Below, piece by piece: positions 19,954 through 29,739 of a DNA stretch of 64,000 bases; the stretch's first letter is position 1, and every line of letters begins with the position of its first letter. This DNA is from Candidatus Endomicrobiellum glyptotermitis. Lineage in GTDB: Bacteria; Elusimicrobiota; Endomicrobiia; Endomicrobiales; Endomicrobiaceae. The translations under genes and the position numbers were made by a program. The stretch covers positions 372,001 to 436,000 of the forward strand of contig JAIRYQ010000002.1 of NCBI GenBank assembly GCA_031267715.1, read 5' to 3'. The notes under the pieces were generated by a model. That model saw only the letters and a program-made list of their open reading frames with translations, searched no databases and was not told the origin of the DNA.

Positions 19954-20643
19954 TTAACGCTTACTGTATAATCCGCCAAAACGTCTTCTTCTCTTTTGAA
20001 AAGCTGTTATAGCAGCCCTTAAATCATTCCAGGTAAAATCTGGCCACAATTTATTTGTTACATAAATTTCAGAATACGCAATTTGCCAAAGAAGAAAATT
20101 TGACACTCTGAGTTCTCCTGAGGTACGAATAAGCAAGTCTGGATCAGACTGTCCGCACGTATACAAGAAAGAGGATACAATTTCTTCCGTAGGCTTCTTT
20201 ATGCCTTGTTTTGACATTATCTCAAAAGCCCGAATAAGCTCCTGTCTCGCACCATAATTTAAAGCTATGTTTAACTCAAATTTTGTGTTCTGTGACGTAA
20301 TCATACAAGCATTTCTAATTTCAGTTTCTACATTTTCAGGAAATTTTGACAAATCTCCTAGTATTCTAAGCCTGATACCTAAATCGTTTAATTCTCCTAA
20401 TTCTTTTCTTATAAATTGCCTGATTAAAAAAAACAATGATTTTATTTCACTCCGCGGTCTTTTCCAATTTTCTGTAGAAAAGGCATACAGAGTCAAAACC
20501 TTGATTCCAAGACCATTTGCAGCCTTGACAATCTCCTTTATAGTTCTGACTCCTTGTCTATGGCCAAAAACTCTGGGTAAAGATTTTTTCTTTGCCCACC
20601 TACCGTTTCCATCCATTATAATAGCTACGTGCCCAGGTATCAA
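19954..20643 (-). CDS. uppS: Undecaprenyl diphosphate synthase (cis-prenyltransferase)
   Basis: Condenses isopentenyl diphosphate onto farnesyl diphosphate to form the C55 lipid carrier for peptidoglycan and other surface polymers. 229 residues. Signature HVAIIMDGNGRWAKKK near 5 with the catalytic Asp; downstream GHRQGVRTI, YAFSTENWKRP, and the C-terminal DLLIRTSGELRVSNFLLWQ. The start is TTG at 20643, preceded by AGAGGGA; no ATG is available upstream of the conserved block. 12 bases after the ferredoxin gene. Confidence 0.95.
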   Translation of the reverse strand: MIPGHVAIIMDGNGRWAKKKSLPRVFGHRQGVRTIKEIVKAANGLGIKVLTLYAFSTENWKRPRSEIKSLFFLIRQFIRKELGELNDLGIRLRILGDLSKFPENVETEIRNACMITSQNTKFELNIALNYGARQELIRAFEIMSKQGIKKPTEEIVSSFLYTCGQSDPDLLIRTSGELRVSNFLLWQIAYSEIYVTNKLWPDFTWNDLRAAITAFQKRRRRFGGLYSKR

Positions 20644-20655
20644 AAAAAATCCCTC

Positions 20656-20829
20656 TTAGTTTTCAGAAATAGCATTTACCGGACAAGTCGATTCGCACAC
20701 TCCACATCCTTTACATGTATCCAGATTAATTATATATTTATCTTCCTTTTGTTTAATAGCCGAAATAGGACAACTTGCCGCGCATGCCCCACATCCAACA
20801 CAAATATCCACATCAATCTCATAAACCAT
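20656..20829 (-). CDS. 2[4Fe-4S] ferredoxin
   Basis: Small soluble electron carrier of 57 residues with two [4Fe-4S] clusters: CVGCGACAASCP and CKGCGVCESTCP, each followed or preceded by the usual Pro. The ATG at 20829 is chosen because a GGGGGG run stands just before it and the clostridial-type N-terminus (MVYEIDVDICVGCG) results; the frame extends eight codons further. It sits immediately upstream of uppS and of ispG, so it may feed electrons to the iron-sulfur steps of the MEP pathway or to fermentative enzymes; this is inference from position. Confidence 0.92.
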   Translation of the reverse strand: MVYEIDVDICVGCGACAASCPISAIKQKEDKYIINLDTCKGCGVCESTCPVNAISEN

Positions 20830-21030
20830 ACATACCCCCCACACACCACACAACCCTCTTTTATATAGTAAGCAACACCACTACATCCTCATTCATCATA
20901 ATAATACACAACATCTCACTGTTACTCTCATTCTCATCACTACGCCCAAATAATACTTGAGAAAATTTTCAAATAGGGAAACATAATATTTTTAAAGTTT
21001 TACATCACTCTTATTTAAAAATTACATCAT

Positions 21031-21591
21031 TCATATCTGCATAACCTCCTTCTCTTTAACTTCTATTATTTCATCTACTTCATTTATGTAAATATCAGTA
21101 ATTTTTTGCGCTTCAACCTCAAATTTTTTTTTGTCATCTTCAGTTATAATTCTATCTCTCCCAAGCTTTTTTATGTTTTCAATTAAAACCCTTCTTTCAT
21201 TTCTTATAGCTACTCTAAATTCTTCAGCCATCTTATTTATAACTTTTACTATTTCTCTTCTTCTATCCTCGCTAAGGGAAGGGATTGAAATACGTACGAG
21301 ACTTCCATAAATTACAGGAGCTACCCCTATGTCAGCTTTAAGTATAGCTTTCTCTATAACGTCTAGTTGAGAAGCATCCCAAGGTTTTATTTCTATTGTC
21401 TTTGCATCTAGAATATTTATAGTTGCTGCTTGACTGATAGAAATAACAGAGCTATAACTTTTAATCTTTATACCTTCAACCATCGCTCTATTTGCTCTGC
21501 CAGTTCTTACGGAAGACAGTTTACATCTTAACCCATCTATAGTTTTTTTCATGCTATCTTCAGACGTTAAAAATAAACTTTGTGTCTGCAT
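21031..21591 (-). CDS. frr: Ribosome recycling factor
   Basis: Splits post-termination ribosomes together with EF-G. 186 residues, exactly family length. Visible: the GLRCKLSSVRTGRANRAMVEGI segment with the conserved RTGRA (near 33), the hinge, IPSLSEDRRREIVKVINKMAEE and the C-terminal long helix rich in Lys and Glu. Four bases after pyrH, in the conserved order rpsB-tsf-pyrH-frr. Confidence 0.96.
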   Translation of the reverse strand: MQTQSLFLTSEDSMKKTIDGLRCKLSSVRTGRANRAMVEGIKIKSYSSVISISQAATINILDAKTIEIKPWDASQLDVIEKAILKADIGVAPVIYGSLVRISIPSLSEDRRREIVKVINKMAEEFRVAIRNERRVLIENIKKLGRDRIITEDDKKKFEVEAQKITDIYINEVDEIIEVKEKEVMQI

Positions 21592-21595
21592 TTTA

Positions 21596-22294
21596 CTATA
21601 CCTCCACTATCGTCCCTATTTTTTCACCCTTCAAAATCTTCCTTAAATTGCCATCTTTATAAAAATCAAATACGATAATGGATGTATTTGTGTGCATACA
21701 CAACGAAAAAACCTCTGCATCCATAATTTTTAAATGTTTATCTAGAGCCTCTTTAAAAGTTAAGGAATCATATTTCACAGCATTTTTATCCTTTTTTGGG
21801 TCCGCGTTATAAACGCCATCAACTTGCGTAGCTTTTAACAACACATCAGCTTCTATTTCTATGGCCCTCAATGCAGCGGAAGTATCAGTGGTACAAAAAG
21901 GTTTGCCTGTGCCACCTGCAAAAATAATCACATTTCCACACTCAATATAATCAATAACCTTCTTTTTATCAAAATCCTCAACAAAACCACTCACGCCACC
22001 TGCAGAAAACACACTAGACTTAACACCCATTTTCGTTAATACGTCACCTAAAGCAAGAGAATTTACAACTGTCGCAAGCATTCCCATATTGTCTGCAGTA
22101 ATTCTCTCTATAAATTTCCCTGTTCCTCTCCAAATATTCCCCCCTCCAACTACAATTGCAAGTTGCACTTCATTACAAGAAACAGCAGATTTAATTTCAT
22201 TTACAGTTCTTAAAAGACTGCCTTCGCTTATCGAGGACGAGTCATCACAAAGAGATTCTCCTGAAAGTTTTAAAAGCACTCTCTTTGCAGACAT
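21596..22294 (-). CDS. pyrH: Uridylate kinase
   Basis: Phosphorylates UMP to UDP, linking the pyr genes at 39-47 kb to nucleic acid synthesis. 232 residues of the amino-acid kinase fold: VLLKLSGESL at the N-terminus, VVGGGNIWRG near 48, ADNMGMLATVVNSLAL near 68, KATQVDGVYNADPKKDKNA near 152. ATG overlaps the tsf stop by one base (TAATG). Confidence 0.96.
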   Translation of the reverse strand: MSAKRVLLKLSGESLCDDSSSISEGSLLRTVNEIKSAVSCNEVQLAIVVGGGNIWRGTGKFIERITADNMGMLATVVNSLALGDVLTKMGVKSSVFSAGGVSGFVEDFDKKKVIDYIECGNVIIFAGGTGKPFCTTDTSAALRAIEIEADVLLKATQVDGVYNADPKKDKNAVKYDSLTFKEALDKHLKIMDAEVFSLCMHTNTSIIVFDFYKDGNLRKILKGEKIGTIVEV

Positions 22295-22893
22295 TATTCT
22301 TCTTCTCCAAGCCTAAATCTTGAAAATCTTTTTACTATTATATTCTCGCCAATTCTCGCAATAGCATTTGTTATTAAATCTTTTATTGTCTCTTTTCCAT
22401 AAATATCTCTAATATAAACTTGGTCATATAAACACGTTTGGCTATAGAATTTCTCAACCTTACCATTAATAATCTTGTCAAAAACTTTTTCAGGCCTACA
22501 TTCCTTCTTAAGTTGAATTTTATAAATTTCCTTTTCAGATTCAATTACACTTTTAGGAACTTGATCTCTAGAAATATAAGCAGGAGCTGTTGCAGCAATC
22601 TGCATTGCTATTTCCTTAACTAAATTATAAAAATCTATAGTTTTTGCCACAAAATCAGTCTCACAATTCACTTCAATTAAAACACCAAGCATGCCATTCC
22701 CATGTATATATGAGTAAACAAGTCCCTGTCTAGCGCATCTCCCAGACTTTTTAACAGCTGTAGACACACCTTTTTCTCTAAGCCATCTACACGCTTTATC
22801 TATATCATTATTTGCCTCTTCTAGCGCATTTTTACAATCCATTATTCCTGCACCTGTCATTTCTCTTATCTTTCTTATGAGCTCAGTTGACAT
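22294..22893 (-). CDS. tsf: Elongation factor Ts (short form)
   Basis: Nucleotide exchange factor for EF-Tu. 199 residues, the short form with a reduced C-terminal part as in Thermus and several other phyla (E. coli has 283). N-terminal UBA-like domain [32 protein letters not shown], and the core [10 protein letters not shown] motif that contacts EF-Tu. The ATG at 22893 has AAGGGGAAG upstream; it lies inside the end of rpsB (11-base overlap), so the two are probably translationally coupled. Confidence 0.95.
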   Translation of the reverse strand: MSTELIRKIREMTGAGIMDCKNALEEANNDIDKACRWLREKGVSTAVKKSGRCARQGLVYSYIHGNGMLGVLIEVNCETDFVAKTIDFYNLVKEIAMQIAATAPAYISRDQVPKSVIESEKEIYKIQLKKECRPEKVFDKIINGKVEKFYSQTCLYDQVYIRDIYGKETIKDLITNAIARIGENIIVKRFSRFRLGEEE

Positions 22894-23683
22894 TATTAAC
22901 TTCCCCTTCATGAGTATTTAAATCTTTTTTCAATTCCATTTTGTTTTTGTCTTCGGCTTTATTTATAAAACTTTCATTACAACAATCCTCGCTTTTTTGT
23001 GCAAGACTTCTACCCTCTAAAACAGCATCTGCAATAACAGAGCAAAAAAGTTTTATCGCTCTTATGGCATCATCATTTCCTGGGATAGGATAGTCAATCA
23101 AATCTGGATCACAATTCGTATCACAAATCGCAACAATCGGAATACTGAGCTTTTTAGCCTCAGAAACAGCCGTTGCTTCCTCATGTGAATCTACAACAAA
23201 CATAACATCTGGAAGATTGGACATATTCTTAAGACCTTCCAAAGATCTCTCAAGTTTTATTCTTTCTTTTTCAATCTGAGATTGCTCCTTTTTTGAAAGA
23301 AACTTAAAAACTCCATCTTTTTTCATATTTTCTATTCTGCTGTATCTCATTATTGATTTCTTTAGTGTTTCAAAATTTGTAAGCGTTCCACCAAGCCACC
23401 GTTCAGAAACAAAATACGCTCCACAACGCAATGCTTCCTCTTTTACGGAGACCCGTGCCTGTTTTTTTGTGCCGACAAATATCACTTTTTTACCTTCAGA
23501 TATGCAATCCCTGACCACATTATAATTTCTTTTTAATTCTTTGAGGGTTCTCTGAAGGTCAATGATATGAATTTTATTTCTCGTACCAAAAATAAATTTT
23601 GACATTTTAGGATTCCATCTTCTAGTTTGATGCCCAAAGTGGACACCAGCTTCTAGTAAAGCCTTCATCGTAACATTTACCAT
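22883..23683 (-). CDS. rpsB: 30S ribosomal protein S2
   Basis: Small-subunit protein needed for binding of S1 and 30S function. 266 residues with the standard start [20 protein letters not shown] and conserved [39 protein letters not shown] and [20 protein letters not shown]. The last 35 residues are a polar tail. ATG preceded by GGGGGGAGC. First gene of rpsB-tsf-pyrH-frr; the only good promoter found upstream is at 24171-24199, about 480 bases away. Confidence 0.96.
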   Translation of the reverse strand: MVNVTMKALLEAGVHFGHQTRRWNPKMSKFIFGTRNKIHIIDLQRTLKELKRNYNVVRDCISEGKKVIFVGTKKQARVSVKEEALRCGAYFVSERWLGGTLTNFETLKKSIMRYSRIENMKKDGVFKFLSKKEQSQIEKERIKLERSLEGLKNMSNLPDVMFVVDSHEEATAVSEAKKLSIPIVAICDTNCDPDLIDYPIPGNDDAIRAIKLFCSVIADAVLEGRSLAQKSEDCCNESFINKAEDKNKMELKKDLNTHEGEVNNVN

Positions 23684-24170
23684 ACAGCTCCCCCCTGCTT
23701 TATTGGTTTTTTAAATGCATTTTAAGTGCATTCCCGTTTTTTTTTGCGATCTCATACAACTTTATCCTACGGCTTCCACAATCTTCAATCTCCCAAACCC
23801 CATTATTATAAATCTAACCCTAAGGGACCTCAGGCAAATCCAACTGTGTGCTTATTTGACCGATCTACCTAATATAAAAAATGAACTATAACAACACAAC
23901 AAAATCCTAATGTAAATATCTAAGAGCACCTCCAACAACCGCACAAAGACAATACGGGAGACCTTTACACAAAAAAAATCAAGCAATTCTTTAAAATAGC
24001 GCGCACCACACTTACTGGAGTTAACACAGGAATACCAGAGCATCTAGCTCCACAATTTATCTTCCACATTTATTCTTTTTATCAAGATAAGCTAAACCCG
24101 AACTACAGTTTAAGAAAATAAACACAACCAGCACAAAACTTACTTTAAGACCATGGCTTTATACGCAATT
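23684..24170 (-). other. Decayed stretch upstream of rpsB, probable broken secreted-protein gene
   Basis: After the promoter at 24171-24199 the minus strand can encode VSFVLVVFIFLNCSSGLAYL, a signal-peptide-like segment near 24080-24140, soon ended by a stop. A 63-codon frame at 23852-24043 (KCGARYFKELLDFF) has no family resemblance I know. Close to rpsB an AATGCA/TGCATT inverted repeat near 23715-23735 could form a leader hairpin. Parent gene not identified. Confidence 0.4.
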
Positions 24171-24199
24171 ATTCTATTAAAAAAACTTCATTTTTTCAA
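24171..24199 (-). promoter_or_regulatory. Probable sigma-70-type promoter upstream of rpsB
   Basis: TTGAAA (24194-24199) and TAGAAT (24171-24176) on the minus strand with a 17-base spacer. It directs transcription into the decayed secreted-protein-like stretch and then rpsB-tsf-pyrH-frr, so it may have been inherited by the ribosomal operon as the first gene decayed. Confidence 0.55.
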
Positions 24200-24286
24200 T
24201 CGTCATACCGAATTTTGAAATTTGTAGTTAGCAAATTCAATTTATATTGTGGATTGTTTTGATAAAAACTAAATATAATAAGACAA

Positions 24287-25549
24287 TTAATCACAGAATC
24301 TTCTTACATCGGCCCCAAGTTCTTTTAACTTCTTTTCAAACATCTCGTATCCTCTGTCCAAATGATAAATTCTCGAAAGAGTAGTAGTACCACATGCTGC
24401 AAGTCCAGCCAATACAAGAGCTGCTCCAGCTCTTATATCCGATACCATTACCGGTGCTCCTGAAAACTTTTTAACACCTTTAATATTTACTACTCTACCA
24501 CCTACTGAAATATCTGCACCAAATCTTCGCAATTCGGCAACATGTAAGAATCTATTTTCAAAGACGTTTTCTTTTATACTAGATCTACCATTTACAAGAC
24601 ACATTAAAGCCATCCACTGAGCTTGAACATCTGTAGGAAAACCAGGGTATACTCCTGTCTTTATGCTTTGCGGATATAGATTTTTTACCCATTTAACATA
24701 AATTGTATTATCTAATTCTTTAATATATAATCCACTTTTTCTCAATTTATCATTTATTGATTTCAAATGCTGCGGAATAACTTTTCTTAAAATTATTTCA
24801 CCCTTCGTAATTGCCGCGGCTATTATATACGTGGCAGCTTCTATTCTATCGGGAATTATTTCATGTTTAAAACCATGAAGTTTATTAACTCCCTCTATTA
24901 CAATATTTTTTGTCCCGGCCCCAGTTACTTTTGCACCCATTTTATTTAAAACAACCGCCAAATCTTCTATTTCAGGTTCACAAGCAGCATTAATAATTGT
25001 GGTTTCCCCTTCAGCCAAAACCGCAGTAAGCATCACATTTTCAGTTGCACCCACACTTGGAAATCTAAAGTTTATTATTGTACCCCTAAGACCACTCTTA
25101 GCAAAAGTCTTCACGTATCCACCTTCAACTGAAATTTCAGCACCTAACTTTTTAAATGCCTCTAAATGAATATCTATGGGCCTTGCGCCTATAGCACACC
25201 CACCAGGCAATGATACATCAGCTTTCTTAAGTCTAGCCAATAGAGGCCCCATTACTAAAATGCTCGCGCGCATTTTTTTCACTAAATCATACGGTGCTAT
25301 ATGCTTATATGTCCTATTATCTGAAGAATAAACTTCTATAGCATTTCCTCTTTTAACTGTTTCTTTTTCCATGAAATTTAAAAACAATAGCGTCGTTCTT
25401 ACATCGTCAAGAGATGGGACATTTTTTATTACAACAGGATCGTCTGTAAGTAAAGTAGCAAAAAGTATAGGTAAAGCAGAATTTTTTGAACCAGATATGG
25501 TTACTTCTCCTTTTAATTTACTACCGCCATGTATCATTATCTTATCCAT
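24287..25549 (-). CDS. murA: UDP-N-acetylglucosamine 1-carboxyvinyltransferase
   Basis: First committed step of peptidoglycan synthesis: transfers enolpyruvate from PEP to UDP-GlcNAc. 420 residues, full length. N-terminal GSKNSALPILFATLL with the conserved Lys-Asn pair; catalytic Cys in PGGCAIGARPIDIHLEAF near 115; FPTDVQAQWMALM near 304; and the C-terminal DIRAGAALVLAGLAACGTT. ATG start; an inner ATG at codon 5 is less likely. Its presence supports a walled or at least peptidoglycan-making cell. 200 bases after prmC. Confidence 0.96.
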   Translation of the reverse strand: MDKIMIHGGSKLKGEVTISGSKNSALPILFATLLTDDPVVIKNVPSLDDVRTTLLFLNFMEKETVKRGNAIEVYSSDNRTYKHIAPYDLVKKMRASILVMGPLLARLKKADVSLPGGCAIGARPIDIHLEAFKKLGAEISVEGGYVKTFAKSGLRGTIINFRFPSVGATENVMLTAVLAEGETTIINAACEPEIEDLAVVLNKMGAKVTGAGTKNIVIEGVNKLHGFKHEIIPDRIEAATYIIAAAITKGEIILRKVIPQHLKSINDKLRKSGLYIKELDNTIYVKWVKNLYPQSIKTGVYPGFPTDVQAQWMALMCLVNGRSSIKENVFENRFLHVAELRRFGADISVGGRVVNIKGVKKFSGAPVMVSDIRAGAALVLAGLAACGTTTLSRIYHLDRGYEMFEKKLKELGADVRRFCD

Positions 25550-25749
25550 TTTATATAATCACTCAACCCATTATATCTGTATTATTTAAATTTAACATTT
25601 TTAAAACCATAAATTTTCTATAAATAACCGCAATTTTGTAAAACTAGACCTATTTATCATAGGTACACGCATACGTCCAATTGATCTCTGAGTAACAATC
25701 AGCAATACATCATTGTTAACTTTTATATACAAAAACTACCAAAACTGGT

Positions 25750-26604
25750 TCAACGTTCTTTCTCCGCTCTTAATATTCTTGGCAATCCTGCATAATCTTT
25801 TATTATTTCGATATTTTTATAACCATTGCTTAAAAATATTAGTTTTATACTTTCAGCCTTATTTGCATTCAATTCAATAAAAATAACCCCATTCTCTTTT
25901 AAATGCTTATCAACTTCAGTTGCTATTTTCTTATAAAAAAACAAGCCACTATCCTTTGCCATTAAAGCATTCTGAGGTTCATACTTAAGTTCTGGTTCTA
26001 GGAGTCCATATTCTTCGCATGACACATAAGGTGGATTTGCCACAATCGTATCAAAAATTTTACCACCTATTTTGTTGAAAATGTCACTTTCAACAAAATC
26101 TATATTTAAAGCGCTATTAATTTGTGCATTTTTCTTTGCAATTATAAGAGCATTTGGATTTATATCTGAGGCCATAATATCCCTAAATTTTCCAAGTTTT
26201 TCTAAACTTACGGCTATACATCCAGAACCCGTACAGAGGTCTAACAGTGAACACTTATTTTTTCTTTTTAAAAATTTCAATACACTTTCTACTAAAATCT
26301 CAGTCTCTGGTCTTGGTATAAAAACGTCCCTATTTACTTTAAACTCAAAATACATAAAGCTGGAAGAACCAGTTATATACGCTATAGGCTCTCTTTTAGA
26401 ACGTCTCAAAATATAATGCTCATACCTAGACTTTTGTATATCTGTAAGCTTTTCGCTTCTTATAAGAGGAAGTTTTGAGCTTTCAATTTTTAGAACTGAA
26501 CTTAAAAGAATTTCAACGTCACGTTTAGTACCAAAAAGCCCTCTTGACTCTAAAAACATCTCAGCGTTTTTCAATACACTATAAATATTTTCACTTTTAA
26601 ACAT
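25750..26604 (-). CDS. prmC: Peptide chain release factor N5-glutamine methyltransferase
   Basis: Methylates the Gln of the GGQ motif in release factors using S-adenosylmethionine. 284 residues. Seen: N-terminal helical domain, REPIAYITGSSSFMYFEFKV, FIPRPETEILVE, SAM motif LLDLCTGSGCIAVSLEK near 122, and the NPPY active-site motif in VANPPYVSCEEY near 189. It lies 12 bases after prfA, its substrate, a widespread pairing. Confidence 0.95.
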   Translation of the reverse strand: MFKSENIYSVLKNAEMFLESRGLFGTKRDVEILLSSVLKIESSKLPLIRSEKLTDIQKSRYEHYILRRSKREPIAYITGSSSFMYFEFKVNRDVFIPRPETEILVESVLKFLKRKNKCSLLDLCTGSGCIAVSLEKLGKFRDIMASDINPNALIIAKKNAQINSALNIDFVESDIFNKIGGKIFDTIVANPPYVSCEEYGLLEPELKYEPQNALMAKDSGLFFYKKIATEVDKHLKENGVIFIELNANKAESIKLIFLSNGYKNIEIIKDYAGLPRILRAEKER

Positions 26605-26616
26605 TTGATTTAAACA

Positions 26617-27681
26617 CTATCTTTTATTAAGTTTAGACTCCAAATCAGCCTCGATAAGCTTATTGGCAAATCCTGATAAATCACCATCCATGACTTCAGT
26701 GATGTTATGTACGCTATATCCTATTCTATGATCTGTAATCCTATTTTGCGGGTAATTATATGTCCTTATTTTTTCTGATCTATCGCCAGAACCAATTTGT
26801 AATTTCCTTTCATTTGAAATCTGATTTGCATTTTCCGAGATTTTTCTATCATATAACTTTGCCCTCAAAACTTTAAACGCTTTAGCTCTGTTTTTCATTT
26901 GACTTCTTTCATCCTGACATGCAACTACAAGTCCAGTAGGTAAATGCGTGATCCTTATAGCTGAATCTGTTTTATTAACATGTTGTCCACCCGCCCCAGA
27001 AGATCTATAAGTATCAATTCTCAAATCCTCCATTTTTATTTCAACATCAACTTCTTCGGCTTCAGGAAAAACGGCAACAGTCACTGCAGAAGTATGAACC
27101 CTTCCAGATATCTCCGTAACAGGCACTCTCTGAACTCTATGAGTACCTTTTTCAAACTTAAAACAGCGCCACACTCCCTTGCCGTTTATTTCAAATATAA
27201 TTTCCTTATAACCACCAAGACCTGTAAAATTTGAATCTAAAATTTCATATTTCCATCCATTTTTTTCAGAAAAACGTGTGTACATTCTATATAGATCACC
27301 TACAAACAAAGCAGCCTCATCACCTCCAGTCCCTGCACGAATTTCTACAATAATATTCTTATTATCATTCGGATCAGGTGGTATAAGCAACGTCTTCACT
27401 TCAGATTCAATTTTATTTTTCATTTTGGTAAGGTCATCGTACTCTACAAAAGCCAACTCTTTTATCTGAGAATCTTCAGAGTTCTTCAACTCTTCTATAT
27501 CCTTTATGCTATTTAAAAGCTTCAAATATTGCACATATTTTTCAGCAATTGGGCAAAGATAGGAATACTGCTTTGAAAATTCTTTACGTTCTTCTTGGCT
27601 CAAAACAACAGACAAATCACTAAGTTTCATTTTAATTTCTTGGAACTTTGCATTTAACAATCTCAGTTTTTTTAAATACAT
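26617..27681 (-). CDS. prfA: Peptide chain release factor 1
   Basis: Terminates translation at UAA and UAG. About 354 residues from the ATG at 27681; a TTG seven codons upstream also lies in frame but gives an unusual N-terminus. The GGQ motif is in SSGAGGQHVNKTDSAIR near 227 and the codon-recognition loop in RVPVTEISGRVHTSA near 183. C-terminal RTYNYPQNRITDHRIG is typical RF1. Stop codons TAA, TAG and TGA are all used in this window, so UGA reading must rest on RF2 elsewhere. Confidence 0.95.
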   Translation of the reverse strand: MYLKKLRLLNAKFQEIKMKLSDLSVVLSQEERKEFSKQYSYLCPIAEKYVQYLKLLNSIKDIEELKNSEDSQIKELAFVEYDDLTKMKNKIESEVKTLLIPPDPNDNKNIIVEIRAGTGGDEAALFVGDLYRMYTRFSEKNGWKYEILDSNFTGLGGYKEIIFEINGKGVWRCFKFEKGTHRVQRVPVTEISGRVHTSAVTVAVFPEAEEVDVEIKMEDLRIDTYRSSGAGGQHVNKTDSAIRITHLPTGLVVACQDERSQMKNRAKAFKVLRAKLYDRKISENANQISNERKLQIGSGDRSEKIRTYNYPQNRITDHRIGYSVHNITEVMDGDLSGFANKLIEADLESKLNKR

Positions 27682-27799
27682 AGTGCGGTTTTTATTCCCC
27701 AATTACTCGATTTTACATAAAAATCATCACTAACTAAAAATTACTTAACAATCCTTACTGTAAAATAAACCGATAAAAACACAAGGTACAAACTTCAAC

Positions 27800-27824
27800 A
27801 CGTATGTATAAATACAACATACGT
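27800..27824. repeat. Inverted repeat between rpmE and prfA
   Basis: Arms ACGTATGT (27800-27807) and ACATACGT (27817-27824) with a nine-base loop. It can form a hairpin in the rpmE-prfA transcript but is not followed by a T-run on the minus strand. Perhaps an RNA-processing or weak termination site. Confidence 0.4.
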
Positions 27825-27863
27825 ACATAGAAACCCCCTTTCGTAACATTTACATTTTTAAAA

Positions 27864-28139
27864 TTAAATTCCATCTACCGTTGTTTTTTTCGGCACTTGA
27901 ATTCCTTTAATAGTTATCTTTCTCGATATGGTCTTTCCCTCTGTTTTAGCAAAACGCTTTTGAAATTTTTCAACTCTTCCCGCGGTATCTATAAGTTTTT
28001 GCTTCCCTGTAAAAAATGGATGGCAATTCGAGCATATTTCTAGTTTTATTGAAGGTTTCGTTGAACGAGTTTTAAATGTATAACCACATGCACACGAAAC
28101 CGTGCTTGTTTCATATCTTGGGTGTATTGTTTCTCTCAT
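27864..28139 (-). CDS. rpmE: 50S ribosomal protein L31, zinc-binding type, with C-terminal extension
   Basis: Large-subunit protein at the inter-subunit bridge. Start ATG at 28139 follows GGAGGTTGG and gives the standard [10 protein letters not shown]; the frame runs 22 codons further but upstream codons do not look like L31. 91 residues: zinc ligands in CACG near 17 and CSNCHPFF near 37, then [20 protein letters not shown]. The final 20 or so residues ([17 protein letters not shown]) extend beyond the usual 66-75-residue protein. Between rho and prfA, a common neighbourhood. Confidence 0.93.
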   Translation of the reverse strand: MRETIHPRYETSTVSCACGYTFKTRSTKPSIKLEICSNCHPFFTGKQKLIDTAGRVEKFQKRFAKTEGKTISRKITIKGIQVPKKTTVDGI

Positions 28140-28271
28140 TTCCAACCTCCATTTTACTTTCCTCTTATAGTTTTTATATAAATCGTGATATACAAAATTT
28201 TCCACTTTTTATCAATTTTTACAACCGCATAAGCGTAGTGTTCCTTACTTATCCATCATCGCGATTCAATA

Positions 28272-29561
28272 TTATAGCCTTTCCATACTAGAAAGTTCCA
28301 TTTGTTTTAAAAAATCCCTATTAGAGTTTGAGCTAAGCAGTCTTTTGCTTAATTCTTCCATAATTTCTATAGAGTTCATTGAAGTCATCCATTTTCTCAA
28401 TATCCACATTTTGTTTTTTTCATCTTCATTCAGAAGAAGTTCTTCTTTCCTAGTACCTGAACGTAAAAGATCTATTGCAGGGAATATCCTCCTATCTGCA
28501 AGTTTTCTGTCAAGATAAATTTCACAATTCCCTGTTCCTTTGAATTCTTCAAATATGACATCATCCATTCTACTTCCAGTTTCAACAAGAGCAGTTCCTA
28601 TAATAGTAAGACTTCCACCCTCCTCAATATTTCTTGCCGCCCCAAAAAATCTTTTTGGTCTCTGCAAGGCATTTGAATCAAGCCCACCTGATAAAATTCT
28701 TCCACTTGATGGTGTTGCCGTATTATAAGCTCTAGCAAGTCTTGTAATTGAATCCAATAAAACAACAACATGCTTACCATTTTCGACCATCCTTTTAGCT
28801 TTTTCTATGACCATCTCAGCAACTTGTATATGCCTATCTGAAGGCTCATCAAAGGTTGAAGAGATAACCTCTCCCTTGACAGAACGCTGCACATCTGTAA
28901 CTTCTTCAGGTCTTTCGTCTATTAATAGAACTATAAGCATCATATCAGGACTATTCTCGGTTATTGCATTAGCTATTTCTTGTAAAAGAACAGTTTTACC
29001 TGTTCTCGGAGCCGCATTAATCAACACTCTCTGCCCTTTACCTATAGGAGCCAACATGTCTACAATTCTTGTCGATAGCTTCTCTTTTTTTGTTTCAAAG
29101 ATTATTTTCTCATTAGGGTATAATGGCGTCAAGTTATCAAAAAGAATTCTATCCCTTATATTTTCAAGATTTTCTTGACCATTAATCGACTTTACTTGTA
29201 GAAGTGCAAAATAACGTTCTTGTTGCGCCTGAGGAGGTCTGACATACCCCGCTACTGTGTCACCCTTTCTTAAAGCGAATTTTTTTATCTGAGAAGGAGA
29301 TATGTATATATCGTCCGGACCAGGAAGATAATTATAACCTGGTGAGCGCAAAAAACCAAACCCATCAGGTAAAATTTCTAAAACACCCTCATCATAAACA
29401 AGTTTGTTTTCTCTTGTCCGCGCTTCGAAAATTTTCGCTATAAGCTCCTGCTTTCTCAAACCTGCAACAGAGTCAAGTTTAAGATTTTTTGCAATTTCCA
29501 TAAGTTCTACCACAGTCCGCCTAGACAAAATAGATACATCCTTAGTTCTATCTTTTTCCAT
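28272..29561 (-). CDS. rho: Transcription termination factor Rho
   Basis: Hexameric RNA-dependent ATPase that terminates transcription. 429 residues. N-terminal helical and cold-shock RNA-binding domains ([36 protein letters not shown]), Walker A in [13 protein letters not shown] near 180, Walker [16 protein letters not shown] near 265, Q- and R-loop region ([20 protein letters not shown]). ATG at 29561 preceded by GGGAGGAAT; the in-frame TTG just before it is less likely. Followed by rpmE after 132 bases. Few strong intrinsic terminators are visible in the window, so Rho may carry much of the termination load (inference). Confidence 0.96.
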   Translation of the reverse strand: MEKDRTKDVSILSRRTVVELMEIAKNLKLDSVAGLRKQELIAKIFEARTRENKLVYDEGVLEILPDGFGFLRSPGYNYLPGPDDIYISPSQIKKFALRKGDTVAGYVRPPQAQQERYFALLQVKSINGQENLENIRDRILFDNLTPLYPNEKIIFETKKEKLSTRIVDMLAPIGKGQRVLINAAPRTGKTVLLQEIANAITENSPDMMLIVLLIDERPEEVTDVQRSVKGEVISSTFDEPSDRHIQVAEMVIEKAKRMVENGKHVVVLLDSITRLARAYNTATPSSGRILSGGLDSNALQRPKRFFGAARNIEEGGSLTIIGTALVETGSRMDDVIFEEFKGTGNCEIYLDRKLADRRIFPAIDLLRSGTRKEELLLNEDEKNKMWILRKWMTSMNSIEIMEELSKRLLSSNSNRDFLKQMELSSMERL

Positions 29562-29739
29562 CAATTCCTCCCAGAATCAACAACACTATAACACGCACAC
29601 CTTGGGTTTAACTAAATCAGCCACATAACTTTGTATATTTGGCGACTATTATAGATAACACCTACTTGATTTGATTTTGATTTGCTTCAATTTAGATTGT
29701 TTTGATCTGAATGAACAAACAAACAACAGACGGGTCATT

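Noticed and set aside
23852-24043. 63-codon minus-strand frame upstream of rpsB
   Set aside because: Open but without ribosome site or family match; overlaps pieces of a better secreted-protein remnant in another frame.
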